From positions 1-5,851 of the forward strand of contig JAFGPY010000240.1 in the NCBI GenBank assembly GCA_016935955.1: DNA of 5,851 nt. The letters are read 5' to 3'. This document shows positions 1-5,851 of the stretch, one piece after another. The stretch comes from Planctomycetota bacterium. GTDB taxonomy: Bacteria > Planctomycetota > Phycisphaerae > FEN-1346 > JAACEH01. The position numbers and the translations under genes were made by a program. The first letter of the stretch is position 1, and every line of letters starts with the position of its first letter. The notes beneath the pieces were generated by a model that saw nothing but the letters and a program-made list of their open reading frames with translations, was not told where the DNA came from and did not search any database.

Positions 1-3000
1 TAGACCTTGTCCAGCGAGTCGAAGACCTCGAACCTGGCGGTCATGACGTCGGCGATCGTGAAGGCCTTGTCCTTGGCCAGCACGCTGATCTGCTTCTGCT
101 CGGTGAAGTGGCCGGCCGGGTCCAGACCGTTCAGCAGCCGCAGGTTGCGGAACTGCGGCGGCACTTCGGCCAGCGACACCTCGCGGTAGGCAGTGTTCTG
201 CGGGTCGATGGCCAGCACGTGGACCTCCTGGCGGTCGCCCAGTGCGGCCCGTGGTACGACGACCATGCCGTTGTCGTCCGGCTCGGCGTTCCACAGCGTG
301 GCCGACTGGCTGCCGAGGAACTCCAGGCTCGTGAAGCCTTCCTCGCGGCCTCCCTTTCCGGCGCCGCCGACACCGAAGAAGCCGGCGTCGCCGCCCATGC
401 CGCGACCGGTACCGAAGCCGGTCATGCCGCCGCTCGACTCGCGGCTCGTCTCGGTTTTGCGGACGGCCCAGGGATTGAGCAGCAGGCCGGGCCGCGACAG
501 CATGTTGCCCGGGAACTTGGCCGCATACTTCCGTTCCAGGATATAACGGTACTCGTCGCCGATGTTGCGGCCCTCGACGTAGATGGATTCCGGGACCCCG
601 GGGGTCACGAAAGCCAGGCCCGGTTGGCCGATGTTCAGGTTCGCCGGGTCGTACTCCGGCACGTACCGCGTGGCGATGACGTGCACGCGGGCCAGCTTGC
701 TGCTGTTGGCCAGCTTGATGCGCAACGACTCGTTGTCGCTGGTGACCGAAACGATCTGCAGCGGCTGCGGGTTGCGGACCTGGAGCATGCGCGTGGCCGA
801 CATGGCATAGCCGGCCTTCATGTCGCCCTGGGCCACGCGAATCGTGATCCGGTCGTCCGTGGACTTCAGCAGCAGGTCGTAGTCGCCGGGCGCCAGGCCC
901 TTGATCTGGAGCAGACCATCGGCCACGCTTGCGGCGTCAAAGCGGTCGGCCACGTAGACGCCGCCACGTTTCTCCAGCAGCGACAGTTTGCTGCGGCTCA
1001 CTCCGTCGCTGTCCATCCACGGCAGGACGAGCGTCGAGCCCGCCGTGCCGCACAACGCCTGCGGGTAGTTGTGCCAATCGCGAACCAGCGTCCAGGTGTG
1101 CGACGTGCCCTCGGGCCCCTGGGCCGAGAGGTTGTCGATGTCCTTGAGTTCGCCCAGGGCAATGCGGCCGCGCTCGTCGGTCTGCAGCGACACACGCACC
1201 GGGTCTTGGAAATCGCGATGCTTGATCGTCAACTGCACGGGGCGGTCGGCCTTGGCTTCGCCCGTCTTGCCCAGGACGTCCAGCACGTACTTGCCCTCGA
1301 TGCGGCCAAGGTGCAGGTCCTCCACACGCTCGGTCCGGTCAATGCCGTTCAGGTCGAACTTGGACGAGGCCTCGAAGTCCTCTTTCCTGTTCCGGCTGAC
1401 ACTTTTGACCTTGGCCCGCAGGGTGAAGGCGATCTGCGACAGCCGCTCGGGCACACGGAACTCGTGCACCGCCTCGCGGTCCTCAAACAGCTTGAAGTCG
1501 TTGACGATCATCGTCGAACTGACGCCGTCGATGTCGGTCGAGGTGATGACCAGGGCGACCTCCTCAAGGAACTTCAGGCTCACCGGCTCGCCGTTGAGGT
1601 AGAGCACCGGCCGCAGGACCACCTGGGCCTTCTGCCGAGTCAGCAGCGCCTCGCGGTCCACGTGGATGGCCGCTCCCAGGTGATAGTTCTCGCCCTGGTG
1701 CTCGAAGTGCTGGAGCGAGGCGAAGTCGCCGCGGCTCAGCACCACCGCCTGGCGGCCCGGCTCGGTCGAGAAGGGCGCCACGATCGTGCCGTCCTCCTGC
1801 GGTGCGTACTCGTGGCCGGAGATCCACGCCGTGGCGTCCTTGACGATCGTGTTGCTCTCGTCCAGCACCGTCAGCACCTGGCCGGCGGCGCTTGTCTCGG
1901 TGACGATTCGCAACTGTCCCTTGCGGATCAGGGCCCGGCTGCTGCGGCCGTTGCCGATGAAGTCCACCACGAAGACCCCGCGGCGATTCAGCGTCGGGAA
2001 GTCGAAGTGCCGCGCCACGCGGCGCAGCGGCGGCTCCTCGTAGGTCACCACCTGCTCCTCGTTCGGCACCAGCCCGTCGAGGTTGATGTCCGTGTTCACT
2101 TCCTCGCCGTTGGTCCGGTAGTAGTTCGCCGCGTTGATCTCGAACACCCGAACGATCAGCTTGTCGACGTTCTTGACGTGCAGGTCCAGGCCGACCGCCT
2201 CATCCGTCGCAAACACCTCTTTGTTCGTCGGCGCGAAGTCCAGATCGATGCGCTCCTTCAAGGCCTGGTACTCTCCGGGCGTCAGCATCGAGTACCATTG
2301 CTCTTGGTCGCCCAGGCCGTTGACGATCTTGGTCTCGGCGAAGAGCTTCTTCAGATAGTCATCGCGGACGTACTCGTCGAACGGCTTGACGGAGTCGGCG
2401 TCTCTGAAGAAATGCATCAGGTAGTCGCGGACCAGCGGCTCGTCGCTGCCGATGGCCGGCCAGGCGGCGTACTGCGAGAAGTCGGCCCCCAGGTTCACCT
2501 GGTACCGCCGGTTCTCGTCGCGGTTCAGCCACGCGGGAAGCATGTAATGGGTCACTCGCGGCAGCTTAATGTATTCCATGAAGCGGTCGCGGTCGTAGAC
2601 GCCGAGGGCCCGGTCGTGCGCCAGGCGGTGGTACAGCACGCAGGCCTTCAGCGAATTGTGCGCCGGGTTCAACCGGCGGACAAATCCCCATTGTCGGTCC
2701 AGATAGGCCTCACGCTCCTTCGCGTCGTGCCGCCAATCGATGTCCTCGCCGGGCTGCAGCTTCGTCATGGTGACGCTCACGAAGTTCGTGTTGTTGAGCA
2801 GGTCGCCGTCCAGCCGCACCAGTTCCTCCAGTTGCGGCAAGAGCAGGAGTTTGTGGATGTCCATCGAGCCGAAGCCGCCGCTGTTCTTGTACTTCAGGTC
2901 GTCGACGATCAGTTGCGGCAGGTTCGGGTAGTCCGGCCGTCTCAGGCGGCCCAGCAGGTCGCGGCGCTCAGTGTCGTCCAGCGACGACGTCACCAGCCAG

Positions 3001-3485
3001 TCCAGGGCTGCATCCTCGAAGCCCCGAAGGTTGGGGTACCGATCGCGGGCCCGCTTCTCGAGTTGCTCGCGGCCGATCAGATCGGCGTTGAGGCTCGTCG
3101 GCAAGTCGCTCTTGCGGTCCATGCGTTCCCGCTGGTGGTTGAACTGCAGGTTCAACCGCTCGCGGATGAACTCCAGGGCCTTCTCGGGATTCTTCTCGTA
3201 GACAAGCAGGGCCTGGCGGTTGCGGATCTGCTCGACCCGTTGGGTGTACTTGTACCGCTCGATCCATTGCTGGAGCATCGGCTCGACCTTGTCGAGCTGC
3301 CCCGTGTTCTGGTAGTGGAGGCAATGGTAGTAATAGTATTCCTCGGTGCCGGGGATCAACTGCTTCAGGGGCGCCGTGCGGTCCTTGGCCAGGGCGAAGT
3401 CTTCCTCGAATCCGATGTCGCCGGCCCAAAGGGCAGGGGCCGCAAATGTCGCCAGCACCATCGCCAACAGCGCTCTACGTACCAT
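1..3485 (-). CDS. Large secreted protein with TPR-like N-terminus and macroglobulin-like beta domains, function unknown (3' end outside window)
   Basis: Seen: 1161 codons without a stop, running off the left edge, so the C-terminus is missing. The start is ATG at 3485-3483, preceded by AAAGGA eight bases upstream; an in-frame TGA at 3524-3522 excludes longer starts. Residues 1-21 form a signal peptide (MVRR, then a hydrophobic ALLAMVLATFAAPAL core, with small residues near 18-21 for cleavage), so the protein is probably exported. Residues about 45-115 are helical and TPR-like (tyrosine cluster at 50-53, QNTGQLDKVEPMLQQWIERY); the rest to about 425 is charged and mainly helical. From about 431 the sequence alternates beta-strand-like segments (LDLHVKNVDKLIVRVFEI; GVFVVDFIGNG at 503; GRIEGKYVLDVLG at 727), resembling MG domains of bacterial alpha-2-macroglobulin-like proteins. 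Residues 976-996 hold GDEYRYILERKYA and FPGNML; 1019-1050 is half glycine. No catalytic motif or thioester motif is visible. Inference: an envelope or extracellular structural or interaction protein. The reading frame is near certain; the MG assignment is tentative. Confidence 0.93.
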   Translation of the reverse strand, partial: MVRRALLAMVLATFAAPALWAGDIGFEEDFALAKDRTAPLKQLIPGTEEYYYYHCLHYQNTGQLDKVEPMLQQWIERYKYTQRVEQIRNRQALLVYEKNPEKALEFIRERLNLQFNHQRERMDRKSDLPTSLNADLIGREQLEKRARDRYPNLRGFEDAALDWLVTSSLDDTERRDLLGRLRRPDYPNLPQLIVDDLKYKNSGGFGSMDIHKLLLLPQLEELVRLDGDLLNNTNFVSVTMTKLQPGEDIDWRHDAKEREAYLDRQWGFVRRLNPAHNSLKACVLYHRLAHDRALGVYDRDRFMEYIKLPRVTHYMLPAWLNRDENRRYQVNLGADFSQYAAWPAIGSDEPLVRDYLMHFFRDADSVKPFDEYVRDDYLKKLFAETKIVNGLGDQEQWYSMLTPGEYQALKERIDLDFAPTNKEVFATDEAVGLDLHVKNVDKLIVRVFEINAANYYRTNGEEVNTDINLDGLVPNEEQVVTYEEPPLRRVARHFDFPTLNRRGVFVVDFIGNGRSSRALIRKGQLRIVTETSAAGQVLTVLDESNTIVKDATAWISGHEYAPQEDGTIVAPFSTEPGRQAVVLSRGDFASLQHFEHQGENYHLGAAIHVDREALLTRQKAQVVLRPVLYLNGEPVSLKFLEEVALVITSTDIDGVSSTMIVNDFKLFEDREAVHEFRVPERLSQIAFTLRAKVKSVSRNRKEDFEASSKFDLNGIDRTERVEDLHLGRIEGKYVLDVLGKTGEAKADRPVQLTIKHRDFQDPVRVSLQTDERGRIALGELKDIDNLSAQGPEGTSHTWTLVRDWHNYPQALCGTAGSTLVLPWMDSDGVSRSKLSLLEKRGGVYVADRFDAASVADGLLQIKGLAPGDYDLLLKSTDDRITIRVAQGDMKAGYAMSATRMLQVRNPQPLQIVSVTSDNESLRIKLANSSKLARVHVIATRYVPEYDPANLNIGQPGLAFVTPGVPESIYVEGRNIGDEYRYILERKYAAKFPGNMLSRPGLLLNPWAVRKTETSRESSGGMTGFGTGRGMGGDAGFFGVGGAGKGGREEGFTSLEFLGSQSATLWNAEPDDNGMVVVPRAALGDRQEVHVLAIDPQNTAYREVSLAEVPPQFRNLRLLNGLDPAGHFTEQKQISVLAKDKAFTIADVMTARFEVFDSLDKV

Positions 3486-3493
3486 GGGGAGTT

Positions 3494-3499
3494 TCCTTT
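3494..3499 (-). promoter_or_regulatory. Ribosome binding site of the large secreted-protein gene
   Basis: The minus strand reads AAAGGA here, followed by eight bases before the ATG at 3485-3483. It is a good purine-rich Shine-Dalgarno site at normal spacing and supports that ATG as the start. The next in-frame codon that matters upstream is a stop at 3524-3522. Confidence 0.75.
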
Positions 3500-3553
3500 C
3501 GCGAACAAGGCCACGTGAATCTCATGATCGCAGCGGCGCAGCATCCGCCGGAA

Positions 3554-3577
3554 CAGACAGGACTATCCTTACGTCTG
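3554..3577 (-). other. Hairpin in the presumed leader of the secreted-protein gene
   Basis: CAGAC at 3554-3558 pairs with GTCTG at 3573-3577, and AGGA at 3559-3562 pairs with TCCT at 3566-3569, leaving a three-base loop (CTA) and a three-base bulge at 3570-3572. That gives nine base pairs in 24 bases. It lies about 70 bases upstream of the start codon and is not followed by a T-run in either direction, so it does not look like a terminator. It could be a leader RNA structure or chance. Confidence 0.3.
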
Positions 3578-3606
3578 GTCGGTCTCGCCCGGCCCTCCCA
3601 GTTGCT

Positions 3607-3631
3607 ATGCGAGGCCGCGTATGCTCGGCCG
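3607..3631. repeat. Short imperfect direct repeat ATGCNNGGCCG
   Basis: ATGCGAGGCCG at 3607-3617 recurs as ATGCTCGGCCG at 3621-3631, with nine of eleven bases identical and a 14-base period. It lies between the candidate promoter and the start of the minus-strand gene. Two copies at more than one helical turn could form a protein binding site, but a pair this short in GC-rich DNA can easily arise by chance. Confidence 0.25.
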
Positions 3632-3759
3632 AAGCCCTTCTCAGCATCAGAAGAGCCGTCGGACCGTCTTTGCCACGGTCGCCCGAGCACAGCATACCCT
3701 AAAGGCGCACCGCGTACATCCCACAACATACATAGACGCCGGGTTCTCGTCTTGGTTCC

Positions 3760-3788
3760 ATGAAAACAGCGCGACATTCCCCGGTCAA
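3760..3788 (-). promoter_or_regulatory. Candidate sigma70-type promoter for the secreted-protein gene
   Basis: On the minus strand TTGACC (3788-3783, five of six matches to TTGACA) is followed after exactly 17 bases by TTTCAT (3765-3760, four of six matches to TATAAT). This would start transcription near 3753 and give a leader of roughly 270 bases before the ATG at 3485. The -10 element is mediocre, and promoter consensus in this organism is unknown, so this is only a candidate. Confidence 0.3.
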
Positions 3789-4055
3789 TGCCCATCCAGA
3801 GGAGATTATCTACTTGTGGGTAGAATATTCGCTGACCTTCAGCCTGTTTCGAGACCGCCGCGAACGCGCCTGGGAGTACGGTTTTTAATAGTGGCACGCC
3901 GGAGTAGCTTGAAACGGGTCGGTGTTACGGCCTTCACAGAGGCTGGATCGTGGGGCGATTACCCTATGTTGGCTTTTAGTTAACCAAGCGATATCTCAGG
4001 CGGCGTGACATCCGTGTGGCACTCGGGGGATTCCTGAGTAAGCGCAGTCCGAGGT

Positions 4056-4100
4056 TGTCATGTCTTCACGACACCATCGCGGACTGAAAGTCTGCGACGG
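4056..4100 (+). other. Two back-to-back hairpins upstream of the chemoreceptor gene
   Basis: The first hairpin pairs TGTCATG (4056-4062) with CACGACA (4067-4073) around a TCTT loop, with one A-C mismatch. The second begins at the next base: positions 4074-4085 pair with 4089-4100 around a GAA loop, twelve positions with one G-T wobble and one A-C mismatch. No T-run follows, so a terminator is unlikely. They end 220 bases before the chemoreceptor ATG and could be part of its leader RNA or a protein binding region. No known riboswitch class is recognised. Confidence 0.35.
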
Positions 4101-4305
4101 TCGAAGCGCTGGGAGCGGAAGTGACGGAGCATCCAGGGGGCACATCTTCATGTCATCCGACTCGCCGTCTTACCTTGTCGTTGCGTTGATCGACCGAGCT
4201 TTTTGTGTCGCTGAATGCACCAGGCCCTCTTCCGCCGAGGCACCATGGAACGGGAACCATTGTGTTTGCGGTAGAAGATTTATGCGAGGAAGCCGGTAAC
4301 TTTTC

Positions 4306-4314
4306 AGGGAGGAG
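4306..4314 (+). promoter_or_regulatory. Ribosome binding site of the chemoreceptor gene
   Basis: AGGGAGGAG, containing a perfect GGAGG core at 4308-4312, lies eight bases before the ATG at 4321. It is a strong Shine-Dalgarno site and fixes that ATG as the start in preference to the in-frame ATG at codon 5. Confidence 0.9.
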
Positions 4315-4320
4315 CGAGCG

Positions 4321-5851
4321 ATGTTCAAGAGCATGACGGTTGGTGCACGTATCGCGTGCGGATTTGCGATCGTGCTGGTCCTGTTGCTGGCCGTGGGCGG
4401 CATTGCGTTCTACGGCGTCACCGGGATGAGCGACAGTGCCGTGGACGCTGTTCAGAAGAACGAACTCATCGAGGCCCTGACGCAGCGCGAGGTGGACCAC
4501 CTCAACTGGGCGGCCGCAGTCGGCGAACTGCTGACCAACGACAAGGTGACCACCCTGGAGGTCGAGACCGACGACCACAAGTGCGCCTTCGGCAAGTGGC
4601 TCTACAGTGAGGATCGCCGCACAGCCGAACAGGCAGTCCCCGAACTGGCGCCCATCCTCAAGGAGATCGAGAGTTATCACCACGACTTGCATGCTTCGGC
4701 CATCGGCATTGGTGAGAACTTCCGCCAGGCCGACGCTCATCTGCCTGGGCTCCTGGGAGCACGCATGGTCGACCATCTGAAGTGGGCCGACGCCATTCGC
4801 GACTGCTTCCTCTGCAATGCTTCGCAGGTCAGCGTTCAGGCCGATCCTGACAAGTGCACCCTGGGGCAGTGGCTCAACACGCCCGAAGCTGCGGCAGCAC
4901 GCGAGAACGGCAGCCCGGAGTTCAAGAAGGCCTGGGACCAGATGGTGGCCGACCATCGCAAGTTGCATGCTACGGCCGCGACGATCGCCAAGCAGTACAG
5001 GCAGCGGCACGAGGGCTTACGGCAATTGCTGATGGCCAGGCTGATCGACCACAAGACATGGGCGGCACAAGTCAGCCAGGCGATCATCGAGGGCAAGACC
5101 AGTCTTGATGTTCAGGCAGATCCGCACAAGTGCGCCTATGGCGAGTTCCTGACCTCGGATGCATGTGCCGGCTACACGAAGGATTTTCCGCTGTTGGCTG
5201 AAGTGATTGAGGCCAGCAAGGAGCCGCACAAGAAGCTCCACGAGTCGGCGACGGCCATTGGCCGGGAACTGGGGCGGGGGGCGGAGGGCAAGGCCGAGGC
5301 GGAGAGGCTGTTCCGCGAAACGACCTTGCCGGCTCTGGCTGAGGTCGGGCAATGTTTCGAAAGGGCCATCGAGGCCGAGACGAAGATCGTTGAGGCCCAG
5401 GACACGGCCAAGGCCACTTTCGACAATGAAACCGTAGCTCTGTTGCACACTACCATGGGGGGGCTGGAGACACTCAAGGCCGAGGCGGAGAAGAACCTTG
5501 CCGGAATGCGCAAAGCCAACGAAATCTACGCCTCCGATACCAAGCCCAATCTGGCCAAGACGCGCGAGTTGCTGCACGCCGCCTGCGAGAGGCTGAAGAC
5601 TGTTGTCGAGGAAAGCAACAGTGAGATGTTGGCCTCCGCTTCGACAACGCGGACGGCCGTAACGGTGGTCTCCCTGGTCGCCCTCGCCGCCGGCATTCTA
5701 TTGGCCACGATTCTCTCACTGGCCATCAAGCGAGCCCTCTCAGCCGTTGTCGAAAGCCTGACAGCCGGCGCCGAGCAGACGGCGGCCGCCTCGGGCCAGG
5801 TCTCGGCCTCCAGCCAGTCGCTGGCCGAAGGGTCCAGTGAGCAGGCGGCCA
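4321..5851 (+). CDS. Methyl-accepting chemotaxis protein with three tandem CZB zinc-binding domains (3' end outside window)
   Basis: Seen: 510 codons open to the right edge, with a strong ribosome binding site. Residues 11-33 form TM1 and 446-469 TM2, so 34-445 should be periplasmic. Three CZB domains follow in order, each with the family's HxxW, CxxG(x)[WF] and HxxxH signatures: H60/C88/H120/H124, H152/C179/H212/H216 and H244/C271/H303/H307. Residues 311-445 are a charged helical spacer. After TM2 only about ten residues (KRALSAVVES) precede AEQTAAASGQVSASSQSL, typical of the first methylation-helix region of chemoreceptors; a full HAMP domain is absent. The conserved CheA/CheW-contact hairpin would lie beyond the window. 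Family knowledge: CZB domains bind zinc through three His and one Cys and act in chemoreceptors and diguanylate cyclases, with links to zinc and hypochlorite sensing. Inference: a membrane receptor sensing zinc, oxidants or a related signal and relaying it to CheA. The ligand is not determinable here. Chemoreceptors are usually 500-700 residues; this one should exceed that. Confidence 0.95.
   Translation, partial: MFKSMTVGARIACGFAIVLVLLLAVGGIAFYGVTGMSDSAVDAVQKNELIEALTQREVDHLNWAAAVGELLTNDKVTTLEVETDDHKCAFGKWLYSEDRRTAEQAVPELAPILKEIESYHHDLHASAIGIGENFRQADAHLPGLLGARMVDHLKWADAIRDCFLCNASQVSVQADPDKCTLGQWLNTPEAAAARENGSPEFKKAWDQMVADHRKLHATAATIAKQYRQRHEGLRQLLMARLIDHKTWAAQVSQAIIEGKTSLDVQADPHKCAYGEFLTSDACAGYTKDFPLLAEVIEASKEPHKKLHESATAIGRELGRGAEGKAEAERLFRETTLPALAEVGQCFERAIEAETKIVEAQDTAKATFDNETVALLHTTMGGLETLKAEAEKNLAGMRKANEIYASDTKPNLAKTRELLHAACERLKTVVEESNSEMLASASTTRTAVTVVSLVALAAGILLATILSLAIKRALSAVVESLTAGAEQTAAASGQVSASSQSLAEGSSEQAA
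4480..5250 (+). repeat. Three tandem CZB-domain coding repeats, about 276 bases each
   Basis: Residues 54-310 of the chemoreceptor consist of three copies of one domain. First-ligand histidines are at 60, 152 and 244 (exactly 92 apart), cysteines at 88, 179 and 271, and last histidines at 124, 216 and 307. Copies 2 and 3 are most alike around the cysteine (VQADPDKC and VQADPHKC) and at their start (VDHLKW and IDHKTW); copy 1 has VETDDHKC. This points to duplication within the gene, with copies 2 and 3 the more recent pair. DNA identity between copies has decayed, so the duplication is old. Confidence 0.88.
5302..5595 (+). repeat. Two-fold helical repeat in the chemoreceptor spacer
   Basis: Between CZB3 and TM2 the pattern [FY]-x(3)-T-x-P-x-L occurs twice, at F331-L339 (FRETTLPAL) and Y403-L411 (YASDTKPNL), 72 residues apart, each followed by an amphipathic helix ending in acidic residues. 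This suggests the 135-residue spacer is two copies of a helical unit linking the zinc domains to the membrane. Identity is low outside the motif, so the duplication is a suggestion. Confidence 0.4.

Larger units (their letters stand above)
3486..4320. other. Divergent intergenic region without a credible gene
   Basis: This 835-bp stretch separates the start codons of two divergent genes. Short open frames exist on both strands, but none has a Shine-Dalgarno site, recognisable motif or coding-like composition. It is more AT-rich than the flanking genes, with short T-runs such as GTTTTTAATA at 3881-3890 and CTTTTTG at 4199-4205. I see no tRNA, no riboswitch I can name, no CRISPR repeat, no insertion-sequence end and no convincing rho-independent terminator. 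It holds one candidate promoter for the minus-strand gene, several small hairpins and a short direct repeat. I found no convincing sigma70, sigma28 or sigma54 promoter for the chemoreceptor gene. Confidence 0.7.

Noticed and set aside
108..3518. Plus-strand open frame of 1136 codons covering almost all of the left half
   Set aside because: It is antisense to the secreted-protein gene. Its translation is dominated by Val, Leu, Gln, Arg and His with no domain-like pattern, it has no ribosome binding site, and it arises because the G/C-biased codons of the true gene rarely give stops in this antisense frame. The minus strand gives a signal peptide, a good ribosome binding site and a coherent protein.
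3881..3890. GTTTTTAATA as a possible rho-independent terminator tail
   Set aside because: The nearest inverted repeat (CGCG-AA-CGCG around 3859-3868) is short and separated from the T-run by over ten bases, and no plus-strand gene ends upstream of it within the window.
3475..3897. Minus-strand open frame of 140 codons overlapping the start of the secreted-protein gene
   Set aside because: It overlaps the ribosome binding site and start codon of the real gene in another frame, has no Shine-Dalgarno site I can see, and the product (many Arg, Cys and Trp) has no recognisable pattern.
3621..3983. Plus-strand open frame of 120 codons in the intergenic region
   Set aside because: There is no ribosome binding site before the ATG, the product is random-looking, and codon use lacks the strong G/C third-position bias of the flanking genes.
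3892..4022. Two TGGCAC sequences (3892-3897 and 4017-4022) resembling the -24 element of a sigma54 promoter
   Set aside because: Neither has a GC dinucleotide at the required 12-base offset: the first has TA there, with GC two bases too far, and the second has AT.
4153..5010. Minus-strand open frame of 285 codons opposite the chemoreceptor gene
   Set aside because: The plus strand encodes recognisable CZB motifs and TM1 in the same DNA. The minus-strand product has no motif and reflects antisense composition bias.
5017..5577. Minus-strand open frame of 186 codons
   Set aside because: It is antisense to CZB3 and the spacer of the chemoreceptor. Its Leu/Gly/Arg-rich composition is typical of a shadow frame.

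Overview
The window holds two large, divergently oriented genes, each cut off by a window edge, separated by an 835-bp intergenic region. Coding DNA is GC-rich with strong G/C third-position preference, and the intergenic DNA is visibly more AT-rich. A very large exported protein of a kind I associate with Planctomycetota, next to a membrane chemoreceptor with a short-linker signalling segment, suggests a planctomycete-like or other deep-branching Gram-negative environmental bacterium. This placement is inference from style, not from a marker gene.

Left part (1-3485, minus strand): 1161 uninterrupted codons of a secreted protein whose C-terminus lies beyond base 1. It has a signal peptide, a helical TPR-like N-terminal third, then a long series of beta-rich segments resembling the MG (macroglobulin-like) domains of bacterial alpha-2-macroglobulin-type proteins. 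Near the right end of the visible protein come a highly charged and aromatic conserved-looking block (GDEYRYILERKYA...FPGNML) and a glycine-rich linker. The function is unknown. The plus-strand open frame lying over this gene (108-3518) is an antisense shadow.

Middle (3486-4320): no credible gene. It contains ribosome binding sites for both flanking genes, one candidate sigma70-type promoter for the minus-strand gene, a few small hairpins and one short direct repeat.

Right part (4321-5851, plus strand): the first 510 codons of a methyl-accepting chemotaxis protein. Between its two membrane helices it carries three consecutive CZB (chemoreceptor zinc-binding) domains with complete 3-His/1-Cys ligand sets, spaced almost exactly 92 residues apart. 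A helical spacer follows, then TM2 and, with no full HAMP domain, the start of the signalling helices. Three CZB domains in the predicted periplasmic sensor position is the most notable feature of the window.

The two genes are divergent and nothing seen in the sequence links them functionally. They share only the upstream region.
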